Shown here: piece after piece, positions 24,331 through 35,138 of the stretch
How the letters are laid out: the number at the start of each line of letters is the position of its first letter
Numbering within the stretch: position 1 is the first letter of the stretch
Source: Burkholderia sp. NRF60-BP8
Lineage (GTDB): Bacteria; Pseudomonadota; Gammaproteobacteria; Burkholderiales; Burkholderiaceae
DNA: 64,000 nucleotides
Reading direction: 5' to 3'
NCBI RefSeq assembly: GCF_001522585.2
Contig: NZ_CP013374.1
Span: 186,001-250,000 of the forward strand
Notes under the pieces: model-generated
Database searches by the model: none
The model's input: only the letters and a program-made list of their open reading frames with translations
Told to the model about the DNA's origin: nothing
Translations under genes and position numbers: made by a program

Positions 24331-25635
24331 TTACCCGTGCGGGGTCCGCAGCACGCGCCCCATCTCCGCGATCGGCATGGCAACGATCGAATTCAGCAAC
24401 CGCATTTCCCCGGCGTCCGGATGCGCGACGTTCCGCACGTCATCGAGCGTCTGCTCGACGTGACGATCGAGCGGTTCGAGAAAACGCTGCAGTTCAGTGG
24501 CGGCCGCTTTCTCCCTGAGCCCGAGCGCCTGACCGAACGCGACCAGCGCCTCCACGTCGATATCGGCGAACCGCGTCGCATGCCCGAGCGGCATCGTCAG
24601 CTCGCAGTGCGGCCAGTGATCGCCGCGATGGTCGGGGCGGTGCGTCGGCGTGTGATACGCGACCGTGCTGACGATGTCGTAGAACGGCGCGAGCCGGTAG
24701 CCGCGCGCATCGACGAAGAACGACAGGTTCTTCAGGTGCGCGTCGGCGTTGCCGACCACCACGTTGAACACGGTCCAGCGGAACACCGACAGGCGTGTCA
24801 GCGCGCGCGTGCTGGTGCGGTCGATCGCGCGGGCAAGCTCCTGCGCATTGGCCCGCTGGTATTTGAAACCGCGGTCGTAGTTCAGCAGTTGCATCGCGTC
24901 GATCGTATGCACGCGGCCGGCCGGCTCGGATGCGACGTCGCGGTCGAACCGGTCGATCACGTAGCAGGCGGACGGCGCGCGCAGGAAATGAACGTCGGGT
25001 ACGTCGAGCCCCATCTTCTTCGCGAGCCGCATGCAGAAGAACTCGTTGATCGCCGAATGCGGATAGCCGGCCGCGCGCATGTCGGGTTTGAGCAGGTGCA
25101 TCGACGGCTCGCTGCCGACCGGCTCGAACAGCGCGTAGTCGGGCGCATCGCCGCGCAGCACCAGCAGCAGCTTCTGCTGCGCGCCGGCCGCCGACATGCG
25201 CTTGGGCGCGGTGGCCGTCAGCGCGCGCTCGGGCATCGCCTGAATCCGGCGCTCGAGTTCGTCGAGCGGCAGCGGTTGCAGGCCGCCGGCCGCTTCGTGC
25301 TCGCCGTCGGCCAGCAGCGTCAGCGCGCCGGCCGATTCGCGGCCGAAGTACGCGAGCAGGCCCCATGCGTCCGCCGCATCGACCTTCGCCTCGCGCGCGA
25401 GCGACGTGCGCATGCCTTCCTCCGGCAGCAGGTTGTCGAAGAACCACTGGACCGGGCGATCGGTCGACGTGTCGGTGAAGACGCCGGCGCGAAGCGGGAA
25501 CGCCGGCGACAGCGGATACGCGGCGGGCGATGCGAGCCAGTTCGCGTCGTACGCGAACGACCAGATGCCTTTGTCGTCGGTCAGCGTGCCCATGCGCACG
25601 CCGTTCGCGGACGCGATCAGCGTTCTAGCCGCCAT
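24331..25635 (-). CDS. hipA: HipA-type serine/threonine kinase toxin
   Basis: The 434-residue protein is a full-length HipA. The N-terminal domain includes VQWFFDNLLPEEGMR, the ATP-loop region has SAAGAQQKLLLVL, and the C-terminal kinase domain shows the catalytic VVGNADAHLKNLSF loop (Asp near residue 298) and the metal-binding APFYDIVST. HipA toxins phosphorylate a tRNA synthetase (GltX in E. coli) and promote dormancy. The gene overlaps the antitoxin gene hipB by 11 bases, so expression is coupled, and should be repressed by HipB at the operator array upstream. It is convergent with the immunity candidate. Confidence 0.9.
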   Translation of the reverse strand: MAARTLIASANGVRMGTLTDDKGIWSFAYDANWLASPAAYPLSPAFPLRAGVFTDTSTDRPVQWFFDNLLPEEGMRTSLAREAKVDAADAWGLLAYFGRESAGALTLLADGEHEAAGGLQPLPLDELERRIQAMPERALTATAPKRMSAAGAQQKLLLVLRGDAPDYALFEPVGSEPSMHLLKPDMRAAGYPHSAINEFFCMRLAKKMGLDVPDVHFLRAPSACYVIDRFDRDVASEPAGRVHTIDAMQLLNYDRGFKYQRANAQELARAIDRTSTRALTRLSVFRWTVFNVVVGNADAHLKNLSFFVDARGYRLAPFYDIVSTVAYHTPTHRPDHRGDHWPHCELTMPLGHATRFADIDVEALVAFGQALGLREKAAATELQRFLEPLDRHVEQTLDDVRNVAHPDAGEMRLLNSIVAMPIAEMGRVLRTPHG

Positions 25636-25909
25636 GGCTGCTCCTGCGGCGTTGCGCGGCCTTCAGCGCGGCGGCTTCGGAAATCTCGATCGACGATTCG
25701 GCATACAGCCGCACACCCAGTTCGCCGAGCAACAGCATGACCTTGCCGATTTGCGCGGTCGGCTTGCCGGCTTCCACCTGGCTGATGAATTTCGGCGACA
25801 ACCCGGTCGCGTTCGCGAGTTCGTCCCGCGTGAATCCCTGCTGGATCCGCGCCGCGCGAATGAGGTGGGCGAGCGTGCCGATCGTGTCGACGGACCGGGA
25901 CTCCAACAT
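25625..25909 (-). CDS. hipB: HipB-type XRE-family antitoxin and autorepressor
   Basis: The 94-residue protein contains an XRE helix-turn-helix, LIRAARIQQGFTRDELANATGLSPKFISQVEAGKPTAQIGKVM, followed by a C-terminal tail that would cap HipA. It neutralises HipA and represses the operon. GGAGAA precedes the ATG at 25909, fixing the start. Four operator-like repeats occupy the region just upstream. Confidence 0.88.
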   Translation of the reverse strand: MLESRSVDTIGTLAHLIRAARIQQGFTRDELANATGLSPKFISQVEAGKPTAQIGKVMLLLGELGVRLYAESSIEISEAAALKAAQRRRSSHGG

Positions 25910-25927
25910 GACGTTCTCCGTGCTTCG

Positions 25928-26092
25928 TATCTGATCGGGAACAGTATTGCATAACTCGCGGGCTCGGGCATCAATTCGTATTCGCACGGGAACGAACTGG
26001 GAATCGCGATGCTTGGGACGTCGTTTCGTATCCGATCGGGAACCGAATGTCGCGAAATGATTGCAGCGAGGACGTCGGTATCCGATCGGATA
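25928..26092. promoter_or_regulatory. hipBA operator array, four sites about 50 bp apart
   Basis: Four related 14-mers occur at 25928-25941 (TATCTGATCGGGAA), 25979-25992 (TATTCGCACGGGAA), 26029-26042 (TATCCGATCGGGAA) and 26079-26092 (TATCCGATCGGATA, a perfect palindrome). The TATCC...GGATA half-sites are the same as those known for E. coli HipB, though with a 4-base rather than 8-base spacer. Start-to-start distances are 51, 50 and 50 bp. The three sites nearest hipB are imperfect, and the farthest is the perfect one. Confidence 0.75.
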
Positions 26093-26225
26093 CGGAGATC
26101 GAGGGCGCGCGTCGTGCGTGGGCACGCGTGCTCCGTCGGCCATGCCGACGAGGAGGTCCGGAAGATGGTTGCGGGCGGCAGTGAGTCCGCCGCCGCCGTC
26201 CCGCGCGACGAGCGGAGGCCCGCGC

Positions 26226-28485
<2,260 letters not shown>

Positions 28486-28556
28486 CCCGCGCGACGGCCG
28501 GAACGCGCGATGCTCGTGAAGCAGGCCGCCGTGGGCGGCTTTCCAAGGAGCGAAAC

Positions 28557-28982
28557 ATGACACGTGTATCGGAAGTGATGACACGCGACGCCGCGACCAT
28601 CGGCCCGACGCAGAGCCTGCGCGATGCGGCCAGACTGATGGACGACCTGAACGTCGGCGCGCTGCCCGTGTGCGACGGCACACGGCTGATCGGCATGCTG
28701 ACGGACCGCGACATCGTCGTGCGCGCGGTATCGATGGGCGTGCCGCCGGACGAGGCGGTCGAGGGCGTCGTCAGCGGACCCGCGAACTGGTGTTACGAGG
28801 ACGACGACGTTTCGGCGGTGCAAAAGAAGATGGAAGACGCGCAGATTCGCCGCGTGCCGGTGGTCGACCGACAGAAGCGGCTGGTCGGCATCGTCGCGCT
28901 GGGCGATCTGGCGACGGCCGCGGACGGCGCGATGTCGTCGACGCTCGGTGCGGTGTCGGCGCCGTCGCGCCCGGATCGGTGA
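28557..28982 (+). CDS. Tandem CBS-domain protein
   Basis: The 141-residue product is made of two CBS domains (residues about 1-60, [21 protein letters not shown], and 75-130, ending [22 protein letters not shown]). Such stand-alone pairs bind adenosyl ligands and act as energy or stress sensors. AAGGAG lies 6 bases before the ATG. It heads a run of stress-type small genes with the DUF2934 gene 5 bp downstream. Confidence 0.9.
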   Translation: MTRVSEVMTRDAATIGPTQSLRDAARLMDDLNVGALPVCDGTRLIGMLTDRDIVVRAVSMGVPPDEAVEGVVSGPANWCYEDDDVSAVQKKMEDAQIRRVPVVDRQKRLVGIVALGDLATAADGAMSSTLGAVSAPSRPDR

Positions 28983-28987
28983 TCGCC

Positions 28988-29278
28988 ATGGCAGACACGG
29001 AGAACGGCATGAACGAAGACAGGGAAACGCGGATCCGCGAGCGGGCGTACCGGCTGTGGCAGGCGGACGGCGCGCCGGACGGCAGCGCCGACGAATACTG
29101 GCGGCGGGCCGAGCAGCAACTCGATGCGGAAGGCGGCAGCGTGGACGGGCGCGCCGGGCAGACGGAGGATTTGCCGGCCGATCAGTCCGCGAAGCGCCGC
29201 ATCCCCGGCGAGCCGCTGCAGGACGTCGATGCGGTACCGACCGGCGAGGTTGCGCACGAAAGGCGGCGCCGGCGGTGA
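28988..29278 (+). CDS. DUF2934 family protein
   Basis: The 96-residue hydrophilic protein contains the DUF2934 signature IRERAYRLWQADGAPDGSADEYWRRAEQQL at residues 16-45. A charged low-complexity tail follows. The function is unknown. It starts 5 bases after the CBS gene, so the two are probably co-transcribed. Confidence 0.85.
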   Translation: MADTENGMNEDRETRIRERAYRLWQADGAPDGSADEYWRRAEQQLDAEGGSVDGRAGQTEDLPADQSAKRRIPGEPLQDVDAVPTGEVAHERRRRR

Positions 29279-29400
29279 AACGTGTCCGGCCGCGATCCGG
29301 CGACGGCCGTACCGGGACGAGCATGCGGGACACGCACGATGGCGGATCCCGTGCGCCCCGCGCGCGGTCGGCCCGACACCATCCGAACAGGGAGAGAGTC

Positions 29401-29682
29401 ATGACCCAGGAAACTCGACGCAAGAACCCCGCGTCGCCCGACCCGGCACGCGAAGCGGCCGACGCGCCGGACCGGCGCAAGCCGACACCCGGCCGCGCAT
29501 CGTCCGTGCGCTCCGGCCATGCGCCCGGCGGCGGCGAGCTGGACACGATGCCGGACGATCAGGCGCGCAAGGTCGTGCCGGACGATCCGCGCCAGGCCGA
29601 AGTGCGCGATCCGGCCGGCAAGCCGTGGCCGGACGAGCACGACGCACCCGACGATTCGGGCAACCGGCCGCGACCGCTGTAG
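29401..29682 (+). CDS. Hypothetical low-complexity hydrophilic protein
   Basis: The 93-residue product is rich in Pro, Asp, Arg and Gly (MTQETRRKNPASPDPAREAA...) and is predicted to be disordered. GAGAGAG lies just upstream of the ATG. It resembles the short disordered proteins that accompany stress genes in Burkholderia, but no family is recognised. Confidence 0.55.
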   Translation: MTQETRRKNPASPDPAREAADAPDRRKPTPGRASSVRSGHAPGGGELDTMPDDQARKVVPDDPRQAEVRDPAGKPWPDEHDAPDDSGNRPRPL

Positions 29683-29740
29683 CGGCGCCGCCGCCCGAAT
29701 CGCGACGTTCCGTTTCGCCATCCACGCACCGGAGTCCATC

Positions 29741-30745
29741 ATGTCATCAGACGAAGTTTCAGAATCCCGTCGCAAATGGGTGCAGGGCACGACGGCCGGA
29801 CTGGTCGCCAGCGTCGCCCTGCCGACGATCGCGCAAACGGGCGGCCCGCCCGACGTCGGCGATACGGCGCCGCGCGATCCGCGCACGCTCTATCCGCATG
29901 CGCCGTTTCCGCAGCAGCACCAGCCGTGGCCGGGCCTCGCGGGCCGCATGACGCCGCGTCCCGATCACGGCGAGCGCAGCTATCGCGGCAGCGGCCGGCT
30001 CGACGGCCGCAAGGCGCTGATCACCGGCGGCGACTCGGGCATCGGCCGCGCGGTGGCGATCGCCTGTGCGCGAGAAGGCGCGGACGTCGCGATCGTCTAT
30101 CTGCCCGACGAAGAGCCCGATGCGCGCGAAGTCGTGGACCTCATCCGCAGCGCGGGCCGCAAGGCGGTGCCGCTGCCGGTCGACATCCGCAGCGAAGGCG
30201 CGTGCAACGGGCTCGTCGAGCGGGCGGTCGCCGCGCTTGGCGGGCTCGACATCCTCGTGAACAACGCGGCTCGCCAGCAGAGCCACGAATCGATTCTCGA
30301 CATCAGCACGGAGCAGTTCGACTGGACGCTGCGCACCAACCTTTACGCGATGTTCTGGATCACGCGGGCCGCGATTGCGCACATGCCGCCCGGTTCGGCG
30401 ATCGTCAATACGACGTCGGTCAATGCGTATGACCCATCCGCGAACCTGCTGGACTATGCGATGACGAAAGCGGCGATCGCGAATTTCACGAAGGGGCTCG
30501 CGAAGCAGATGATCAAGCGCGGCATCCGCGTGAACGGCGTCGCGCCGGGGCCGTTCTGGACGCCGTTGCAGGTCAGCGGCGGACAGACGACGCACAACGT
30601 GGAGACGTTCGGCGAACAGGTGCCGATGGGGCGGCCGGGACAACCGGCCGAGATCGCGTCGATCTACGTCGAGCTGCTGTCGTCGCGCGCGAGCTACGTG
30701 ACCGGGCAGATCTATGGTGCGTCGGGCGGCGCTGGGCAACCTTAG
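29741..30745 (+). CDS. Short-chain dehydrogenase/reductase with Tat-like signal
   Basis: The 334-residue protein begins with an SRRKWVQGT twin-arginine motif (Arg10-Arg11) and a hydrophobic stretch ending near residue 32, a predicted Tat signal. After a proline-rich linker, the SDR core starts near residue 88 with ALITGGDSGIGRA, then NNAARQ, the catalytic Ser in NTTSVNAY, and YAMTK (YxxxK). This extended SDR type (YghA/YdaD-like general-stress oxidoreductases) binds NAD(P). Export of a folded NAD(P)-loaded enzyme would explain the Tat signal. GGAG precedes the ATG. Confidence 0.85.
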   Translation: MSSDEVSESRRKWVQGTTAGLVASVALPTIAQTGGPPDVGDTAPRDPRTLYPHAPFPQQHQPWPGLAGRMTPRPDHGERSYRGSGRLDGRKALITGGDSGIGRAVAIACAREGADVAIVYLPDEEPDAREVVDLIRSAGRKAVPLPVDIRSEGACNGLVERAVAALGGLDILVNNAARQQSHESILDISTEQFDWTLRTNLYAMFWITRAAIAHMPPGSAIVNTTSVNAYDPSANLLDYAMTKAAIANFTKGLAKQMIKRGIRVNGVAPGPFWTPLQVSGGQTTHNVETFGEQVPMGRPGQPAEIASIYVELLSSRASYVTGQIYGASGGAGQP

Positions 30746-30945
30746 TTGGCTGGCGGTGTAGCGCAGCGCTGCGCGGCCGGACCTTCCCGCCATCGATGGC
30801 GATCGCCGATTTCGCCCGAATCGGCGCCGTATGCGCGAGCAGCGATCTTTATCACCGCAGCAGATAAACGTATCCGAATCGCTTCGTTGACGCCCGCCGG
30901 CACGCCCTCGTAGATTCGCGTTTTGACCGAATCAGGAGCCGTGCC

Positions 30946-31872
30946 GTGACGACTACCGCCATCCGCGACGCCGCAACGCTGTCCACCGGGCATCCCGCCG
31001 CGCGGCCGGACGGCTTGGCGCAGCACTTCGACATCGTGCCGTTCGATGCGCCGCTCGGCGCCGAAGTGATCGGCCTCGACCTGTCGAAACCGCTCGATGC
31101 CGACGATTTCGCGCGCATCCATCGTGCGCATCTCGATCACCACGTGCTGGTATTTCGCGATCAGCGCATCACGCCGGACGAGCACATCGCGTTCAGCCGC
31201 CGCTTCGGTCCGCTGCAGATTCACGTGCTGCACCAGTTCGCGCTGGCCGGCCACCCGGAAGTGCTGATCGTGTCGAACATCGTCGAGAACGGCAAACCGA
31301 TCGGGCTCGGCGACGCCGGCCATTTCTGGCATTCCGACCTGTCGTACAAGGAAAAGCCGAGCCTCGGCTCGCTGCTGCACGCGCAGGAGCTGCCGGCGGA
31401 AGGCGGCGACACGCTGTTCGCGAACATGCATCTCGCATGGGACACGCTGCCGGCCCATCTGCGCCGCGCGGTCGAAGGGCGGCGCGCGGAGCATACGTAT
31501 CTCGCGCGCTATGCGGAATTGCAGGCGCGCAGCCCGTGGCGGCCCAACCTGTCGCCCGAGCAGATCGCGCAGGTCGCGGCGGTCGTTCATCCGGTCGTGC
31601 GCACGCATCCGGAAACCGGCCGCAAGGCGCTGTTCGTCAGCGAGCATTTCACGACGCGTATCGTCGGGCTGCCCGACGACGAAAGCCGCGCGCTGCTCGA
31701 CGAATTGTTCGCGCACAGCGTGCGCGCCGAACACCTGTATCGGCACGCATGGCGCGATCACGACCTGGTGTTCTGGGACAACCGTTCGCTGATGCATCTC
31801 GCCGCCGGCACGCCCGACCACCTGCGCCGCAAGCTGTACCGCACGACGATCGAAGGCGACGCGCCTTTCTGA
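30946..31872 (+). CDS. TauD/TfdA-family Fe(II)/2-oxoglutarate dioxygenase
   Basis: The 308-residue enzyme shows the facial-triad ligands HxD in HFWHSDLSYKEKP and the distal His in WDNRSLMHLAAG, plus the 2-oxoglutarate-binding Arg in RKLYRTTIEG. Family members oxidatively release sulfite from taurine or alkylsulfonates, or cleave aryloxyacetates and sulfate esters. The downstream NitT/TauT-type ABC system supports a sulfonate or sulfate-ester substrate. It uses a GTG start at 30946. No Cbl/CysB-type regulator is present in the neighbourhood. Confidence 0.85.
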   Translation: MTTTAIRDAATLSTGHPAARPDGLAQHFDIVPFDAPLGAEVIGLDLSKPLDADDFARIHRAHLDHHVLVFRDQRITPDEHIAFSRRFGPLQIHVLHQFALAGHPEVLIVSNIVENGKPIGLGDAGHFWHSDLSYKEKPSLGSLLHAQELPAEGGDTLFANMHLAWDTLPAHLRRAVEGRRAEHTYLARYAELQARSPWRPNLSPEQIAQVAAVVHPVVRTHPETGRKALFVSEHFTTRIVGLPDDESRALLDELFAHSVRAEHLYRHAWRDHDLVFWDNRSLMHLAAGTPDHLRRKLYRTTIEGDAPF

Positions 31873-31920
31873 GCCGCGCGCCGCGTCGTTCATTTCCGCC
31901 CCTTCCTGAACGGAGTTCCG

Positions 31921-32952
31921 ATGTCGTTTTCGTTTTTGCCGGCGCGCCGCGCGCTGGCGGCCACGCTCACCGCCGCGCTCGCTTTCGCTGGCGCGGCGAT
32001 CCCGCAAGCCGCGCACGCGGAGGGCCGCATCCGCATCGCCGAGCAGTTCGGCGTCGTCTACCTGATGCTGAACGTCGCGCGCGACCAGCAACTGATCGAG
32101 AAGGAAGGGCGCAAGGCCGGCCTCAACATCAAGGTCGACTGGGTGCGGCTGTCGGGCGGCGCGGCCGTGAACGACGCGCTGTTGTCCGGCGCGGTGGACG
32201 TCGCGGGCGCGGGCGTCGGCCCGCTCCTGACCGTGTGGGACCGCACGCGCGGCCGGCAGAACGTGAAGGGCGTCGCGTCGCTCGGCAATTTTCCGTACTA
32301 CCTCGTGAGCAGCAACCCGAACGTGAAGACGATCGCCGACCTGAGCGCGAAGGACCGGATCGCGGTGCCGGCGGTCGGCGTGTCGGTGCAGTCGCGCGTG
32401 CTGCAGTACGCGGCCGCGAAGCAGTGGGGCGACAAGCAGTTCGACAAGCTCGACGCCCTCACGCAGGCGATTCCCCATCCCGACGCGACGGCCGCGATTC
32501 TCGCGAACAGCAACGTGATCACCGGTCACTTCGGCAATCCGCCGTTCCAGGAGCAGGAGCTCGCCGGCAACCCGAACGCGCACATCGTGCTGAATTCGTA
32601 TGACGTGCTCGGCGGTCCGAGCTCCGCGACGGTGCTGTACGCGACCGAGAAATTCCGCGACGACAACCCGAAGACCTACCGCGCGTTCGTCGCCGCACTG
32701 GCCGATGCCGCCCGACAGATCGCGGCCGATCCGGAGCGGGCGGCCGATACCTATATTCGCGTGAACGCGTCGAAGATCGATCGCGCGCTGCTGCTGAAGA
32801 TCCTGCGCAATCCGCAGGTGCAGTTCAAGACCGCACCGCAGAATACGCTGCCGCTCGCGCAGTTCATGCATCGCACCGGTGCGATCCGCAACGAACCGAA
32901 GTCGTGGCGCGACTACTTCTTCGACGATCCCGCGACGGCCGGCGGCAGTTGA
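31921..32952 (+). CDS. ABC transporter substrate-binding protein, NitT/TauT type
   Basis: The 343-residue periplasmic protein has a Sec signal with cleavage after AHA at residue 33. The mature part, IRIAEQFGVVYLMLNVARDQQLIEKEGRKAG, is typical of the aliphatic sulfonate/taurine/nitrate family (SsuA/TauA). It delivers the substrate to the permease encoded two genes downstream. It lies 48 bp after the dioxygenase gene, in one probable operon. Confidence 0.85.
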   Translation: MSFSFLPARRALAATLTAALAFAGAAIPQAAHAEGRIRIAEQFGVVYLMLNVARDQQLIEKEGRKAGLNIKVDWVRLSGGAAVNDALLSGAVDVAGAGVGPLLTVWDRTRGRQNVKGVASLGNFPYYLVSSNPNVKTIADLSAKDRIAVPAVGVSVQSRVLQYAAAKQWGDKQFDKLDALTQAIPHPDATAAILANSNVITGHFGNPPFQEQELAGNPNAHIVLNSYDVLGGPSSATVLYATEKFRDDNPKTYRAFVAALADAARQIAADPERAADTYIRVNASKIDRALLLKILRNPQVQFKTAPQNTLPLAQFMHRTGAIRNEPKSWRDYFFDDPATAGGS

Positions 32953-33079
32953 GCGGCGCCGATGCTGCGACGCCGCGATCGACGCTTATGCGTCGGCGCG
33001 GTTTCGATATGCGCAATCGATGGTTGGTCCGCACGACGCCCGGCCGTATGTTGATGCTTTGCCCGCAAGAGATTCGATC

Positions 33080-34009
33080 GTGAACGCCACTTCTCCCCGA
33101 ACCTGGTTGCCGCCGTATGCGGCGCGCGACGGCGCGTCGCCGGCCGCATCCGCCGCGCCCGACACACGCGCCGCCGGGCGGCCCGCGGCGGGCGTCGCAC
33201 CCGCCGGTACGCACAGCGAACGCCTGCTCGCCATCGACGAGGTCAGCCTCGAATACCGCAGCGGCGCGCGGATCGTTCGCGCGACGCATCGGGTGAGCTT
33301 CGACGTGTACGGCAGCGACCGCTTCGTGCTGCTCGGCCCGTCGGGGTGCGGGAAGTCGACGCTGCTGAAGGCGATCGCCGGCTTCATCGAGCCCGTCTCG
33401 GGTTCGATCGCGCTCGACGGCCGGCCGGTACGCGGGCCGGGGCCGGACCGCATCGTCGTGTTCCAGGAATTCGACCAGTTGCCGCCGTGGAAGACGGTCG
33501 TCGAGAACGTCGCGTTTCCGTTGCGCACCGCCGCGAAGCTGTCGCGCGCCGAAGCACGCGAGCGCGCGCTGCACTATCTCGACAAGGTCGGCCTCGGCAC
33601 GTTTGCGGACGCCTATCCGCATACGCTGTCGGGCGGCATGAAACAGCGCGTCGCGATTGCACGGGCGCTGGCGATGCAGCCGCGCGTGCTGCTGATGGAC
33701 GAGCCGTTCGCCGCGCTCGACGCGCTCACGCGCCGCAAGATGCAGGAGGAACTGCTGCGGCTGTGGGACGAATTCCGCTTCACGCTGCTGTTCGTCACGC
33801 ATTCGATCGAGGAGGCGCTCGTGGTCGGCAACCGGATTCTGCTGCTGTCGCCGCATCCGGGCCGCGTGCGGGCGGAACTCAACAGTCACGAGCATTCGCT
33901 CGACGACGTCGACACCGGCGACTTCCGCGACAACGTCGCGCGGATCCATCGCCTGCTGTTCGACACCGACGCACCCCACGCACCGACGACGGAGGACGCC
34001 GCATCGTGA
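33080..34009 (+). CDS. ABC transporter ATP-binding protein, NitT/TauT type
   Basis: The 309-residue ATPase has Walker A GPSGCGKST, the Q-loop VFQEFDQLPPWKTV (typical of TauB/SsuB), the signature LSGGMKQRVAIARAL and Walker B VLLMDEPF. The first 50 residues are an Ala/Pro-rich extension before the ATPase core. The GTG at 33080 is used on the basis of AAGAGA upstream; ATG 33020 is an alternative. It energises uptake with the permease, whose start overlaps its stop. Confidence 0.85.
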   Translation: MNATSPRTWLPPYAARDGASPAASAAPDTRAAGRPAAGVAPAGTHSERLLAIDEVSLEYRSGARIVRATHRVSFDVYGSDRFVLLGPSGCGKSTLLKAIAGFIEPVSGSIALDGRPVRGPGPDRIVVFQEFDQLPPWKTVVENVAFPLRTAAKLSRAEARERALHYLDKVGLGTFADAYPHTLSGGMKQRVAIARALAMQPRVLLMDEPFAALDALTRRKMQEELLRLWDEFRFTLLFVTHSIEEALVVGNRILLLSPHPGRVRAELNSHEHSLDDVDTGDFRDNVARIHRLLFDTDAPHAPTTEDAAS

Positions 34010-34893
34010 GTACGCTCGATCCCCTCCTGCCGCCGCTGCCGCCCGTGCGAGCCGAATACACGCGCACGCTCGACGCGCTGCCCGACGCCGAGCGCGCGGC
34101 GCCGGCGCCGCTCATGCGCCGCATCGGCGGCGCCGCGTGGTTTCGCCGCAGCGTCATCGCGCTCGTGCTGATCGCCGCATGGGAGATCGTCGCGCGCATC
34201 GTCGCGAACGATCTGCTCGTCCCGACTTTCGGCGCGACGCTGGCCGCGTTCGTGCAAGGCATCGAGTCGGGCGAACTGCTGGTCAAGACCGGTATCTCGA
34301 TGTCGGTGCTGCTGCGCGGCTATGCGCTGGGCGTGCTGCTGGCGTTCGCGCTGACGTCGCTTGCGGTATCCACGCGCATCGGCCGCGATCTGCTGACGAT
34401 GCTCACGTCGATGTTCAATCCGCTGCCGTCGATCGCGTTGCTGCCGATCGCGCTGCTGTGGTTCGGGCTCGGCACCGGCAGCCTGCTGTTCGTGCTCGTG
34501 CATGCGGTGCTGTGGCCGCTCGCGCTCAGCATGTATACCGGCTTTGCCGGCGTGCCCGCCACGCTGAAAATGGCCGGGCGCAACTACGGGCTCACGGGGC
34601 TGCGCCAGATCGCGCTGATTCTCGTGCCGGCCGCGCTGCCGTCGATCCTGTCCGGCTTGCGCGTCGGCTGGGCCTTCGCATGGCGCACGCTGATCGCGGC
34701 CGAACTCGTGTTCGGCGCGAGCGCGGGGCAGGGCGGCCTCGGCTGGTACATCTTCCAGAACCGCAACGAGCTGTATACGGATCGCGTGTTCGCGGGTCTG
34801 GCGGCCGTCATCGTGATCGGGCTGCTGATCGAGAACCTCGTGTTCGATACGCTCGAACGCGCGACCGTGCGGCGCTGGGGCATCCAGCACTGA
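34006..34893 (+). CDS. ABC transporter permease, NitT/TauT type
   Basis: The 295-residue inner-membrane protein has about six helices. It contains the cytoplasmic EAA-type loop AGRNYGLTGLRQIALILVPAALPSILSGLRVGWAFAW, which docks on the ATPase. A GTG start overlaps the ATPase stop (GTGA) with GGAGG 10 bases upstream. It completes the sulfonate-type importer. Confidence 0.88.
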   Translation: MSTLDPLLPPLPPVRAEYTRTLDALPDAERAAPAPLMRRIGGAAWFRRSVIALVLIAAWEIVARIVANDLLVPTFGATLAAFVQGIESGELLVKTGISMSVLLRGYALGVLLAFALTSLAVSTRIGRDLLTMLTSMFNPLPSIALLPIALLWFGLGTGSLLFVLVHAVLWPLALSMYTGFAGVPATLKMAGRNYGLTGLRQIALILVPAALPSILSGLRVGWAFAWRTLIAAELVFGASAGQGGLGWYIFQNRNELYTDRVFAGLAAVIVIGLLIENLVFDTLERATVRRWGIQH

Positions 34894-35138
34894 CGGGCCC
34901 GGGCGCGGTCGGTCGCGTCGCATGCATCACGCAACCTGAAACCGGCTTCTCACGTGCGCCAGGGGCGCCCCGTCCCTATACGGCGAGGAAAACGGGAATC
35001 GGTCGTGGTCGAACGCATGTCGCGTACGGGAGCCGCGCGCAGGGAAGCGAGCATTTTCGGCAACCGGGCACGGCGCGGCAAACAACGATTGCAGCCTTGC
35101 GCATCGTGCTTGTCGCGCCGCGCCCGATGCAGGCGCCG

